Shown here: one piece after another, positions 27,132 to 36,210 of the stretch
Layout of the letters: each line of letters begins with the position of its first letter
Position numbering within the stretch: position 1 is the stretch's first letter
DNA from: JAWWOL01 sp963797535
GTDB lineage: Bacteria > Actinomycetota > Actinomycetes > JAWWOL01
DNA length: 64,000 nt
NCBI GenBank assembly: GCA_963797535.1
Contig: CAWCPQ010000001.1
Location: 2,852,001 to 2,916,000, forward strand
Direction: 5' to 3'
Notes under the pieces: model-generated
What the model was told of the DNA's origin: nothing
The model's database searches: none
Seen by the model: only the letters and a program-made list of their open reading frames with translations
Translations under genes and position numbers: made by a program

Positions 27132-27365
27132 TCAGGCCGGGAAGTCGGCGTCGATCCAGGCTTGGAAGGTGTCCACCTGCTCGGTCGGCCAGGTCCCGTC
27201 GCAGGGCATGTCACCGCTGCGGACGGCCTCGATGATGGCGTCGGCGTTGGCCTTCACATCGTCGTAGGACCACAGGTCGAACACGTACTTCATCGAGCGC
27301 TGGTCACGGTCGCGGAACAACGGCTTGATGTCGGCCTCGAAGCCGACCTGATCGCCTGATGCCAT
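27132..27365 (-). CDS. Cytochrome-c-like small protein lacking the haem motif
   Basis: A 77-residue protein: FEADIKPLFRDRD near the start, LWSYDDVKANADAI in the middle and DTFQAWIDADFPA at the end. The frame is that of small cytochrome-c-like domains (F-x-x-DI-x-PLF, then CxxCH), but the CxxCH position is occupied by RDRDQRSM and no signal peptide is present. It is therefore probably a cytosolic, haem-free relative. It lies nine bases after the TPR gene's stop on the same strand. Confidence 0.75.
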   Translation of the reverse strand: MASGDQVGFEADIKPLFRDRDQRSMKYVFDLWSYDDVKANADAIIEAVRSGDMPCDGTWPTEQVDTFQAWIDADFPA

Positions 27366-27373
27366 GAGCAATC

Positions 27374-28501
27374 CTATCGGGTCCCGCCCACGTGGCCGCG
27401 CCAGTTCAGCCAGGCGACCGGAATCACCAACGCGCCCACGAGGTAGACCGCCCCCACCATGCCGCCCCGGCCCACTGCGCCCGCCCAGAAGCACCCGAGC
27501 ACCACCAGGTTGAGCGCCGAACGCAGCCAGAGTCGGTGCTCCGTCGCGAACAGCCGCACCGCCATGGACCGGACGGCGGGATGGGTACGGCACCAGCACC
27601 ACCACAGCAGGGCGGCGCCCACCACCGAGACCAGGCAGGCACCGGCGCAGCGCGGTCCGAGCTGCAGCCGGTAGCCGGGTGTCCAATCCGAGGAGGTGGC
27701 GATCGCCCAGAGGAAGAACGCGATGTAGACGGTCCAGCCCATCGTCTCGATGACGGCAAGTTGCGCATGAATGGTTCGCCGCACGTTGAGGCGAGCCTTG
27801 TCGAAACCGGGATCGGTCTGGACGGCGCCGACGAACCCGGCCCCCGCACCACCGAGCCTCAGCCTGCCCAGGTCCAGCGCCGCCAGGTTGTTCTGCGACG
27901 GCACGTCGTGCGGGTCCAGTGCCAGGACGTCCAGGTAGTGCTTGCGCGCAGCGCGCCTGCGTCTGCGGGCCGCGGCAACGTACCCGGCCGCGAAGTGCCC
28001 GGTCGTCAGGGTGGGGTTGAGCTCGATCGACCGCTGGGCGTGCTGCTCTGCGACCTTCGCCTGGTTGCGGGCCAGCCGTCCGCGTTGGGCGAACTCGCGG
28101 TTGCGGGCGCCGCTCGGGTCGGCGTAGGCAAGTGCCAGGAAAGCGTGGAACTCTGCGTTCAAGGGCTCGAGTCGTACGGCCTCGCGGCCGGCAGCGACCG
28201 CAAGGGAGTTGTTGCCCATGGCGAGCAGCACCCGCCCGGCGAGCAGGTGCCAGAGCCCGTTCCCGGGGTCGAGCACGACCGCTGTGTTGACGGCGGCGAG
28301 GGCATCGACGAGCTCCCCCAGCTGCCGGTGGGCGACGCACAGCAGCGCCCAGCCCCGCGGATCGTCGGGCGCCGCCGCGATGACCTGCCCACAGACGCCG
28401 ATGGCCTCCTGCGGCCGACCCAGGTCGAGCAGCACTCTGGCTCGTTCGATGCCGTCCTCGACCGTCGCGCCGGCCGCGGCTGCTCCCCACGAGTCGGTCA
28501 T
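27374..28501 (-). CDS. TPR-repeat protein with C-terminal membrane helices
   Basis: A 375-residue protein. Residues about 10-215 are TPR-like repeats (AIGVCGQVIAAAPDD, AVNTAVVLDPGNGLWHLLA, HAQRSIELNPTLTTGHF). About four hydrophobic segments form the C-terminus (MGWTVYIAFFLWAIA, LVSVVGAALLWWCW, LNLVVLGCFWAGAV, VYLVGALVIPVAWL). ATG 28501 was chosen; an in-frame ATG at 28558 would add 19 residues. Divergent from an MFS gene. Role unknown, probably a membrane-bound scaffold. Confidence 0.82.
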   Translation of the reverse strand: MTDSWGAAAAGATVEDGIERARVLLDLGRPQEAIGVCGQVIAAAPDDPRGWALLCVAHRQLGELVDALAAVNTAVVLDPGNGLWHLLAGRVLLAMGNNSLAVAAGREAVRLEPLNAEFHAFLALAYADPSGARNREFAQRGRLARNQAKVAEQHAQRSIELNPTLTTGHFAAGYVAAARRRRRAARKHYLDVLALDPHDVPSQNNLAALDLGRLRLGGAGAGFVGAVQTDPGFDKARLNVRRTIHAQLAVIETMGWTVYIAFFLWAIATSSDWTPGYRLQLGPRCAGACLVSVVGAALLWWCWCRTHPAVRSMAVRLFATEHRLWLRSALNLVVLGCFWAGAVGRGGMVGAVYLVGALVIPVAWLNWRGHVGGTR

Positions 28502-28631
28502 CCCGATGTGGTCGGCATTCGGGAGCGCTGCATGAAGGTGATGGACGCCCCCCGGCATGAACTGGCCCCCGTACGACTTGACCTCTTCGGCGGGCGCTGC
28601 AGCCCACCGGGAGAGGACGCCGGTTCCAGTC

Positions 28632-29831
28632 GTGGTGAGTGAACAAAGTCGGGCCGAGGCGCCGCCGGTCCCGCGCACCACCGATCCACCCGGCTGGCTC
28701 GTGCTCCTGCTCGCGGTCGCGTGCGGTCTGAGCGTCGCCAACCTCTACTACGCCCAGCCGCTGCTGGCCCTCCTGCGCGGCGAGTTCGGGATCAGCACCG
28801 CCGAGGCCGGCGGGCTCATCACCGCCACCCAGCTCGGCTACGCCGCGGGCATGCTGCTCCTCGTACCCCTCGGTGACCGGCTCGAGAACCGCCGGCTGGT
28901 CGTCACGATGCTGACGATCACGACCGTCGCCGTGCTGGTCGCCGGCACCGCGCCGGCGTTCTGGATCCTGATGGTCGCCTGCCTGGTGATCGGCCTGACG
29001 GCGGTGACAGCGCAGATCCTGGTCCCGTACGCCGCCGACCTCGCCAGCGACGAGAACCGCGGCCGCATCGTCGGCAAGGTGTTCAGCGGCCTGCTCACCG
29101 GCATCCTGCTCTCGCGCGTCCTCGGCAGCATGCTGGCCGACGTCACCAGCTGGCGGGTCGTCTACCTCGTCTCGGCCGGGCTGATGACGCTCCTGGTGAT
29201 CCTGCTGCGGCTCGCGCTCCCGCCGCGCCAACCGACCACCGCAATCCCGTACGGGCAGCTGCTCGGCTCCACCGTCTCCTTGTTCCGCCGGCACGTGGTC
29301 CTGCGTCGGCGGGCCTACTACCAGTCGGCGATGTTCGGGGCGTTCAGCGCGTTCTGGACCGTCATCGCCTTCGTGCTGACGAGCCCGCCGTACAACTACT
29401 CCCAGCTCGGCATCGCGTTCTTCGCCCTCGCCGGCGCGGCGGGAGCCGCGATCGCACCGGTCGCAGGCAAGTGGGCCGACCGCGGGCTCGCGCGGCAGCG
29501 GACCGCGCTGGCGTTCGTGGTCTGTGCCGGTGCATTCGCCCTGGCCGGCGTCGGGCGCAACCACGTTCTGCTGCTCGGGCTGGCCGCGATCCTGATCGAC
29601 GCCAGTGTGCAGGTGACGGTGCTGCTCGGTTCGTGGCGGATCTACCAGATCGACCCCGCCGCCAGGGCCCGGCTCAACTCCGCCTACATCGCCACGTTCT
29701 TCGTCGGTGGCGCGCTGGGCTCACTGATCGGCTCGATCCTCTACCACTCCGGCGGCTGGACCTCCGTCGTCGTCTTCGGCGCAGCACTCCCGTTGCTGGC
29801 GCTGCTGCTGTGGACGCGACCGGAGAAGTAG
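28632..29831 (+). CDS. MFS transporter, 12-TM (YnfM/AraJ-like exporter)
   Basis: About 399 residues and 12 helices. The MFS loop motif is visible as LVPLGDRLENRRLV between helices 2 and 3, and NLYYAQPLLALL at helix 1 is typical of the DHA1 group (for example YnfM). GTG codons at 28632 and 28635 follow GGGAGAGGA; an upstream in-frame ATG at 28557 is possible. Substrate unknown. Confidence 0.9.
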   Translation: MVSEQSRAEAPPVPRTTDPPGWLVLLLAVACGLSVANLYYAQPLLALLRGEFGISTAEAGGLITATQLGYAAGMLLLVPLGDRLENRRLVVTMLTITTVAVLVAGTAPAFWILMVACLVIGLTAVTAQILVPYAADLASDENRGRIVGKVFSGLLTGILLSRVLGSMLADVTSWRVVYLVSAGLMTLLVILLRLALPPRQPTTAIPYGQLLGSTVSLFRRHVVLRRRAYYQSAMFGAFSAFWTVIAFVLTSPPYNYSQLGIAFFALAGAAGAAIAPVAGKWADRGLARQRTALAFVVCAGAFALAGVGRNHVLLLGLAAILIDASVQVTVLLGSWRIYQIDPAARARLNSAYIATFFVGGALGSLIGSILYHSGGWTSVVVFGAALPLLALLLWTRPEK

Positions 29832-29861
29832 GTGGCCGGGACATCCCGGCCGCCGGCGAGA

Positions 29862-30260
29862 TCAGGTCCCGTCGACCTGCGTGCCCGGCATCGCCTCGGC
29901 GAGCGCCCTCCGGGAGTCCGGTGCAGGGAACGGATCGGCGAAGTACTGCGTCTCGTGCACGACCTGCGCGTCAGCGAATTCCATGATCGAGACCGAGTGG
30001 GTGGGCACGCCGTCGTAGGTGATGACAACCTCACTCACCCACAGAGCACCGCTGCCCTCGATTCGTACGACGGTGAAGTGCCGGTCGGCCGGATGCCCGC
30101 CGCGCTGCGCGGCGATCGTGGCGCGGCCCCGGAAACGCTCACCGGACTGCGGGTAGTCGAGGATCGCGTCCTGCGCGTAGATGGCGTGCTCGGCCTCGAC
30201 GTCCCCGGACTCCGACGCCGACCAGTGGTCCTCGATCGCTGCCCTGATGGCATCCGCCAT
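29862..30260 (-). CDS. SnoaL-like/NTF2-fold protein
   Basis: A 132-residue polyketide-cyclase-like NTF2 domain: AIRAAIEDHWSASESGDVEA, AIYAQDAILDYPQSGERFRG and VVHETQYFADPF. The fold often has ketosteroid-isomerase-like or unknown activity. ATG 30260 has a GGGAGGTG site. It ends 31 bases from the MFS gene, convergently. Confidence 0.9.
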   Translation of the reverse strand: MADAIRAAIEDHWSASESGDVEAEHAIYAQDAILDYPQSGERFRGRATIAAQRGGHPADRHFTVVRIEGSGALWVSEVVITYDGVPTHSVSIMEFADAQVVHETQYFADPFPAPDSRRALAEAMPGTQVDGT

Positions 30261-30354
30261 GCCTGCACCTCCCGCGCTTGAGGAACCGGTGACAGCGTAG
30301 GCCGCCGGACAAGCGCGAGGGGTACGGTTCGGTCACGCGGATCGGAGGGGTCGG

Positions 30355-33351
30355 GTGACGTCGGAATCTCCCATGGTCGAGCTGCTCGGACCGGTCAGCG
30401 TGCGCAATGGCGATGGGTTGGTGTCGGGCAACGCCCTCGGCGGTCGGCGCGGCCGGGTTGTCCTCGTGGCGCTCGCTCTCTCTGACCAGCCGGTCCCGGC
30501 TGAGCGCCTCGCCGCGATGGTCTGGAGCGATGACCCGCCGCCGACCTGGCCGGTCGCCTTGCGCGGCCTGGTCTCTGCCATCCGTCAGGCGGCGTCCGCG
30601 ATCGACCTCGGCGAGCAGCGCCTGATCGAGACCACCCCGTCCGGCTACACCCTTGCCGCGGCTGTTCGGGTCGACCTCAAGGACGACAGCATCCGCACAG
30701 CCGAACACCTCGTCGACGAGGATCGCTTCGCCGCTGCCCTACACCTCGTCGAGCCGGCGACCCTGCGGGAAGGGGCCGCCCTCCTGCCCGGCGAGGACCT
30801 CCCCTGGCTCGTCCCGTACCGCGAGCACGTCAACGAGACCAGACTCCGGGCGCTGGAGATCACTGTTGAGGCGGCCGGCCGCAGCGGCGACGACTTCCGC
30901 GCCACCAGCGCAGCCCGCCAGGCCGTTGCGCTCGCTCCGTTGGAGGAACGCGCGCACCGGGCGTTGATCAAGGCCCTCGACCGAGCCGGCGACCGGGCGG
31001 CGGCTGTCAGCGCGTACGAACGCTGTCGGTTCTTGCTCGCCGACCAGCTCGGCGTCGACCCGACCCGCGAGACGGTCGACGTCTACCTCGCTGCCCTCGG
31101 CAGCCACACGCCTTCGCCCACCGGCAAGGTGCCAGCCGTTCAGGCATCGTTCGTCGGCCGGGAGGCGGAGACCGATGCGCTCGCTGCGGCGGTAGCCAAG
31201 CCGGGTCTGGTCACCGTCATCGGCCGCGGCGGCGTCGGGAAGTCACGCCTCGCCCAGCACGTCGCGCTTGCCGTCGGCTTCGACGGCGGACGGTTCTGGG
31301 TCTCCCTGACGGCGGTCGCCAACGACGAGCTGGTCGCGTCATCGGTTGCGCTGGCCCTGGGTTGCCGGATCGGCGCCGAGGATCCGACCCGGACGATCGC
31401 CGATGACCTAGCGCCCCGCGGGCCGGCCCTTCTCGCGCTGGACGGCTGCGAGCTGGTCGCCGATGGCGTCGCCGAGCTGGCCAGCGCTCTGTTGATCGGC
31501 TGTCCCACCCTCACCATCCTGGTCACGAGTCGGGAACCCCTGGGCATGCCCGGCGAGCTCGTCCTGCAGGTCCACCCGTTGCCCGACCCACCGGATGACC
31601 GCAGCGCCATCCTGGCCAGCCCTGCCGTACGACTGCTCTCCGACCGGGTACGTGCCGGCGGCGACGAGCTCACCATCGACGACAGCACCTCCCCACTGAT
31701 CGCAGCGCTGTGCGCCCGCTGCGGTGGCCTGCCGCTCGCCCTCGAGCTCGCCGCCGCCCAGCTGTGCGTGATGCCGGTCGGCGATCTGCTCGACCACCTC
31801 TCCGACGTGGTCGCCGGCGACGACCGGCTCCGGTCCGTACTGCGCCGCGGCCATGCCCTGCTCGATGCCGACGAGGCCGCGGTGTTTCGGCGGTTTGCCG
31901 TACTGGACGGCTTCGTCGGCCTGCCGTTGATCAAGCAGGTGGTCGCAAACGACGACATCGCTCCCGTACGAGTGATCCGGCTGCTGCGACAGCTCACCGC
32001 CAGTGGCCTGCTCAGCGTCGACAGCACGGGAGCCCGTTGGCTCTACCACCAGGACGACGACGTGCGCCGGTTCGCACGGGAGCAGCTTGCGGAGTCGGGC
32101 GAGGGCGACCGCACGTTCGATGCTCTGGCCGAGGCCATCCGGTCGATGCTGCCGGAGGACCCCCGAAGCCCGCCAGCATCGTTCGAGGAACGGATCACCG
32201 AGGTGCGAGGCTCCGTGCGGTCGCTGTTGAGTGCAGCCGTGGCCGGCGAGGTCGATCGCGAGGCAGGACTGGAGATCGCTTTCCGGCTGCACCGCTACTG
32301 GGCGTCGACCAACGTCGCCGAAGGTCGATTCTGGCTGTCGCGGCTGCTCGCGGGTGCCGACACGGAGGCTGAGTGGACTCGCTATGCGACGTACGCTGCG
32401 GGATACTTGTCCTACTGGGCAGGCGATGCAGACGCGGCGGTGGTCGAGCTCGAGGCGGCTGCTGACATGCTCAGGGAAGTCGACGACTCCTACCGGGCCA
32501 GGGCCCTGATCTTCCTGGGCGGGCTGGCCGACGACCTCGACCGCGGTGACGACGCTATCGAGTTCGTCCGGCAGGCCATCGAGGCGGCCGCACCGTACGG
32601 AGTCGATCTGCAGGTGTCGGCCGCGATGGGCATGGCCTGCGTGCTTGCGGAGCGGGCAGATCCGGCGGCTACTTCCTTTGCTGCTGAGGCAATCCAGCAG
32701 TGTCGGTCCCGCGGCTCGGCCGAGCAGCTGGCGGCCGCCATGCCCACCGCGGCCATGTGCTGCTGGCAAGCCGGCGACCTCGAGGCCACCCGTGACTTCG
32801 TCGCGGAAGCCTGGCCGATGCATGCCGGGGGGCGGCGGATAGCCAGGGTCGTCCTGCTCTCAGCAGCCGCCGGACTCGCCCTGGCAACAGGCGATGTGGC
32901 CGCGGCGATCGACCATGGCCGCAGTGCTGACGCCGAGGCGACCGAGCTAGGCGTCGAACGGGAAGTGCCGCTGATCCGGTCTCTCCTTGCGCGGGCGCTG
33001 CTTGCCGACGGGGACATCGATGGCGCCGTCGAGCGCGCCATCGGTGCCGTCGTGGCCGCGCGAACCCTCTCCTTCGACTTCCCGCTGGCTCTCTGCCTCG
33101 AGACCGCCGCCCTCGTGCTGCTCTCCAGTCAACCCGACGCCCACCAGCATGAGATCGCCCTACTGCTCGGGGTTTCCGCTGACCTGCGCGACCGCGGCGA
33201 CCGGCCGTCGCCGCCCTCCCTGGCTGCTGCCACGCAAGGAGCAACCGCTGCTTTCGGCACCCGCGGGCGCGGCCCCCTCGACCGCGCCCGCATCGACCAT
33301 GCCGCCGAGACGGCCCTCGTCCTGCTCCGAACCCGTCCGGCTACGGGTTGA
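30355..33351 (+). CDS. AfsR/SARP-type regulator (BTAD + NB-ARC + TPR-like)
   Basis: A 998-residue regulator. A winged helix (1-95) and BTAD (about 100-245) are followed by an NTPase with P-loop GRGGVGKSRLAQ near 290-301, Walker B ALLALDGCELV near 360 and the sensor ILVTSREPLGMPGE. A long helical-repeat C-terminus completes it. GTG 30355 has a CGGAGGGG site; ATG 30373 is an alternative. Family members (AfsR, EmbR-like ATPases) activate metabolic or secondary-metabolite genes. No biosynthetic cluster is visible nearby. The 3' end overlaps the convergent secreted-protein gene by 11 bases. Confidence 0.93.
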   Translation: MTSESPMVELLGPVSVRNGDGLVSGNALGGRRGRVVLVALALSDQPVPAERLAAMVWSDDPPPTWPVALRGLVSAIRQAASAIDLGEQRLIETTPSGYTLAAAVRVDLKDDSIRTAEHLVDEDRFAAALHLVEPATLREGAALLPGEDLPWLVPYREHVNETRLRALEITVEAAGRSGDDFRATSAARQAVALAPLEERAHRALIKALDRAGDRAAAVSAYERCRFLLADQLGVDPTRETVDVYLAALGSHTPSPTGKVPAVQASFVGREAETDALAAAVAKPGLVTVIGRGGVGKSRLAQHVALAVGFDGGRFWVSLTAVANDELVASSVALALGCRIGAEDPTRTIADDLAPRGPALLALDGCELVADGVAELASALLIGCPTLTILVTSREPLGMPGELVLQVHPLPDPPDDRSAILASPAVRLLSDRVRAGGDELTIDDSTSPLIAALCARCGGLPLALELAAAQLCVMPVGDLLDHLSDVVAGDDRLRSVLRRGHALLDADEAAVFRRFAVLDGFVGLPLIKQVVANDDIAPVRVIRLLRQLTASGLLSVDSTGARWLYHQDDDVRRFAREQLAESGEGDRTFDALAEAIRSMLPEDPRSPPASFEERITEVRGSVRSLLSAAVAGEVDREAGLEIAFRLHRYWASTNVAEGRFWLSRLLAGADTEAEWTRYATYAAGYLSYWAGDADAAVVELEAAADMLREVDDSYRARALIFLGGLADDLDRGDDAIEFVRQAIEAAAPYGVDLQVSAAMGMACVLAERADPAATSFAAEAIQQCRSRGSAEQLAAAMPTAAMCCWQAGDLEATRDFVAEAWPMHAGGRRIARVVLLSAAAGLALATGDVAAAIDHGRSADAEATELGVEREVPLIRSLLARALLADGDIDGAVERAIGAVVAARTLSFDFPLALCLETAALVLLSSQPDAHQHEIALLLGVSADLRDRGDRPSPPSLAAATQGATAAFGTRGRGPLDRARIDHAAETALVLLRTRPATG

Positions 33352-34828
33352 TGCAGCTGCGGAACTTCACGCTCGTCGCGACAGTGCGGCGAGCGCCTCC
33401 CTTGCCGAACACCACCCTGCCGGTCAGCGCGTAAACCTTGCCTGCCGTCAGACTCGCGCCGTTGATGGTGAGCGTGCTGCCGTAGGTCTTGCCGCCAAAG
33501 CCCAGGTGTCCGACGAGCGCCTTCCAGCCCGCCGCAGGCGAACCTTTGACCGCGACGTTGATGGAGGACGCCGGCAGGCAGGACGCCACGCCGATCAGTG
33601 TCACTCGACCGGCGCCGGCCTTCTTGGTCACCGTGGCGTGGACTCCCGGTAGCAGAGCCCGGCTGAAGTAGAGCCGGTCGCCAACCGCCGACTGGATCGA
33701 CCAGACCACGATCGCGTGTCCGCGGGGAGTGCTGGCGATCTGGGGGATGCCGCCAGCGATCGTTCCGCCGGACTTGAAGGTGAACAGTCCGGCGACCGTC
33801 GTAGCCGGCAGGTTGGCGATGGTGATGTTGGAGCACTCTGCGCTCACGTCGACCAGTCGCCCGCTCGCGTCAGTGTTGAGGTCGTGACTCGACGGGGCGC
33901 AGGCGTTCTTGTCACCCGTCGGCACCGGCTTGCTGAATCCTGCGCCGTTCCACTTGGCGATGACCGGCCAGTAGTCCGCGTTGTCGATCGACGCGATCAG
34001 CCGGACGCCGGCCCTCGTCGCCACCAGCCCGATGTTGGCGGCTGCCGTCCAGGTGTGCGTGTTGGTCTTCCACGGGCCGAAGCCACCGCCGACGCCAGAG
34101 GTGTAGCCCACCGCCGTGGTGACCGCGCCGTACTTCTGCGCCGCGATGATCGGCTTGGACCCGGCGAACGCCAGCTGCGCAGTGCCTGGTGCGTAGGGCA
34201 TGTGGATCGTCACGGGTGGATGCGCCAGTCCCTCGCGGACCTCCATCGTGTTGGTCCCCGCACCGATGGCGGACACCGTCCAGATCGCACCGCCGGGCCC
34301 GTACTCCGCATCGAGCAGCTCGCCGTAGCTGGGACCCGTCGCCACGTAGGCCGCCGCACTGAGCGGGCCGCCCGACTGCGACGTGGCTTCGACGATCCGC
34401 CCGTCGCGACCGTTGTACGCCTGCGGCGAGACGAGCGTGTACCAGAGCAGGGTCACCAAACCGTTGGCCTTGACCAACACACGCAGGTTCGCCGACTCGG
34501 AGATGTTGAGCGAGGCGATGCTCTGAATGCCGTGCTTGCAGGCCGACGAACCCGGCGGCACCGTGCAGAGGTAGACGCGGCGGTTGGCGGAGGTGTTCGG
34601 AGCCGCCGAGTCGCCGATCCAGCCGATGTAGGTGTTGCCGTGCGCATCGGTCCCCACGTCGTAGCCGGAGAAGCTGGCGTGGTTGGCCAGCACGACCTTG
34701 GGACCGACGAGGCCCGGCTTGGACGAGGTCGCAGCGTGTGAGGCTGCAGTCAAGGTGGGGGTCGCCACGGTGGCGAGGGCCAGAGCGGCTACGAGGGCCG
34801 CTCTGCCCGTACGGGTGAGGTGACGCAT
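33341..34828 (-). CDS. Large secreted protein of unknown function
   Basis: A 495-residue exported protein with signal peptide ALVAALALATVATPTLTAASHA cut near residue 33 (given in part: LVAALALATVATPTLT). The mature part shows loosely repeated beta segments (GYDVGTDAHGNTYIGWIGD, GPGGAIWTVSAIGAG) suggestive of a propeller. A C-terminal beta module of about 100 residues resembles Ig-like cell-wall domains. Two Cys pairs may be disulfides. ATG 34828 follows CGGAGGA. No family recognised. Confidence 0.82.
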   Translation of the reverse strand: MRHLTRTGRAALVAALALATVATPTLTAASHAATSSKPGLVGPKVVLANHASFSGYDVGTDAHGNTYIGWIGDSAAPNTSANRRVYLCTVPPGSSACKHGIQSIASLNISESANLRVLVKANGLVTLLWYTLVSPQAYNGRDGRIVEATSQSGGPLSAAAYVATGPSYGELLDAEYGPGGAIWTVSAIGAGTNTMEVREGLAHPPVTIHMPYAPGTAQLAFAGSKPIIAAQKYGAVTTAVGYTSGVGGGFGPWKTNTHTWTAAANIGLVATRAGVRLIASIDNADYWPVIAKWNGAGFSKPVPTGDKNACAPSSHDLNTDASGRLVDVSAECSNITIANLPATTVAGLFTFKSGGTIAGGIPQIASTPRGHAIVVWSIQSAVGDRLYFSRALLPGVHATVTKKAGAGRVTLIGVASCLPASSINVAVKGSPAAGWKALVGHLGFGGKTYGSTLTINGASLTAGKVYALTGRVVFGKGGARRTVATSVKFRSCINP

Positions 34829-34942
34829 GGTGGTCCTCCGACGCTGGCCCGACTGATTGGCGCCCAGCCAAGTCCGGTGGCGTAACGCCTGAGTAATGCG
34901 GCTACCGTCGGGTGGTCAGCCGTCGTCGCGCGAGGAGAACGC

Positions 34943-35287
34943 ATGCAGGTCAACGGGATCGTCTTCGTCGGCAGCCGTACGACCCAGCGAGCCCCGATGG
35001 CAGCCTTCGTACGGGACGTCCTGCAGCTCACAGCGGCTCCCGACGACTCGTTCGACGCCGACGTCTTCTCGCTGCCCGACGGCTCGCTGTTCGCCGTGAC
35101 TCAGCCGGCCGGGATGGACCCTGACCAGCGCACAATCGGCTTCCTGGTCGACGACGTGGCCGCGGCGGCGGCCGAGCTGCAGGCCGCTGGCGTCGCGACG
35201 GACGAGATCTCCACCTCGATGACCCAGCGCTACCTGCACTTCCGCGCCCCGGACGGTCAGCTCTACGAGCTGGTCGAGAACCTCTAG
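34943..35287 (+). CDS. VOC family protein
   Basis: A 114-residue single VOC domain: VNGIVFVGSRTTQRAPMAAF, RTIGFLVDDVAAAAAEL and HFRAPDGQLYELVENL, ending in the conserved metal-site Glu. ATG 34943 has a GAGGAG site. Substrate unknown. Confidence 0.9.
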   Translation: MQVNGIVFVGSRTTQRAPMAAFVRDVLQLTAAPDDSFDADVFSLPDGSLFAVTQPAGMDPDQRTIGFLVDDVAAAAAELQAAGVATDEISTSMTQRYLHFRAPDGQLYELVENL

Positions 35288-35294
35288 CCCCGCA

Positions 35295-35347
35295 ACCGTT
35301 GGCCTGCGCCGGTCCAACGGTCTCCGCCCCGCGCCGACCCAGCGGGG
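35295..35347. terminator. Two tandem hairpins after the VOC gene
   Basis: ACCGTTGG (35295) pairs with CCAACGGT (35314), extendable to ten pairs with one bulge. CCCCGC (35327) pairs with GCGGGG (35342). They begin eight bases after the VOC stop in a convergent gap and have no T-run, as is usual in this GC range. The remainder to 35442 has no gene; it ends in three tandem TAGGGC units at the DUF952 stop. Confidence 0.5.
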
Positions 35348-35442
35348 CTCCGGACACGGCCGGGGCGGGGGCAACAGAGTGTAGCATGGAGGCGCGAAAA
35401 CGACCGGACACCTCGCGAGGCCCGGCGGGGATAGGGCTAGGG

Positions 35443-35778
35443 CTAGGGCAGCAGGTACGAACCGTCGCTCGCCGGGCTGAGCGCAGTGATCGCGACCACC
35501 GCGTCGAGGTTGAGCGGCCCGTAGATGTGCGGGTAGGTCACGCCGGGCGCGATCTCGTCCTCCTGCCAGGGCGAGGTCAGCAGCACCGGGTCGATGCCGA
35601 GCAGCAGCAGCGGACCTGCACCCACGTAGTAGCGCGCGAGCACCCCCGGCACCTGATCGAGCCGAGAGCAGTGGATGAAGCCGACCTCGTCGAGGGTCTG
35701 GCCGCGGCTCGAGCTGCGGTAGTCGCCCGCCTGCTGGGCGCGCTGCCATTCCTCGGGCGTCGACAGGTGGTAGATCAC
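35443..35778 (-). CDS. DUF952 family protein
   Basis: A 111-residue protein with the DUF952 hallmarks IYHLSTPEEWQRA, GFIHCSRLDQVPGVLARYY and YPHIYGPLNLDAVV. The invariant IH-C-S motif is intact. Structures of the family show an ADP-ribosyltransferase-like fold, but activity is unproven. ATG 35778 lies nine bases after the MarR stop, so it probably shares the MFS-MarR transcript. Confidence 0.92.
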   Translation of the reverse strand: MIYHLSTPEEWQRAQQAGDYRSSSRGQTLDEVGFIHCSRLDQVPGVLARYYVGAGPLLLLGIDPVLLTSPWQEDEIAPGVTYPHIYGPLNLDAVVAITALSPASDGSYLLP

Positions 35779-35787
35779 GCGTCGTCC

Positions 35788-36210
35788 CTAGTCGCCGAGC
35801 AGCTCGGACACAATGCGCTCGAGCGTCGCCAGGTCCTTGCCCTTGAGCTTGAGCAGCGCCTTCGGCGGCCGGTCGAGGATCGCCTGCGCCTTGTGGGCGA
35901 CGTCCGTGCCGTCCGGGGTGATCGTGACGATCTTGGTCCGCCGGTCGGCCGGGTTGACCGTACGCGTGACCAACCCCCGCCGCTCGAGGTCGTCCACCAC
36001 GATCGTGGTGTAGGGCGCATCGGTGGCTAGTTCATGCGCCAGCGTCCGCATGCTCAACGGCTCGGCCACCAGATGGCGCAAGGCCTTTGTACGGACGAAA
36101 CTCAGGTCGAGCGTCTGCGCCACCTCGTGCCTGCGGTCCTCGAGGTCGAACAGCACCGACCGCAGCCCGATCCACACCTTCTGTGCTCGCGCATCGCGTG
36201 CTTTACCCAT
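35788..36210 (-). CDS. MarR-family transcriptional regulator
   Basis: A 140-residue MarR winged helix: SMRTLAHELATDAPYTTIVV and DLERRGLVTRTVNPADRRTK, the conserved wing. Its ATG overlaps the transporter's TGA as TGATG, so it is translated from the same message. By analogy it represses the transporter operon and is released by a drug-like ligand. Confidence 0.94.
   Translation of the reverse strand: MGKARDARAQKVWIGLRSVLFDLEDRRHEVAQTLDLSFVRTKALRHLVAEPLSMRTLAHELATDAPYTTIVVDDLERRGLVTRTVNPADRRTKIVTITPDGTDVAHKAQAILDRPPKALLKLKGKDLATLERIVSELLGD

Noticed and set aside
35430..35448. Three tandem TAGGGC units as a telomere-like repeat
   Set aside because: Only three units, overlapping the DUF952 stop codon; no sign of a replicon end.
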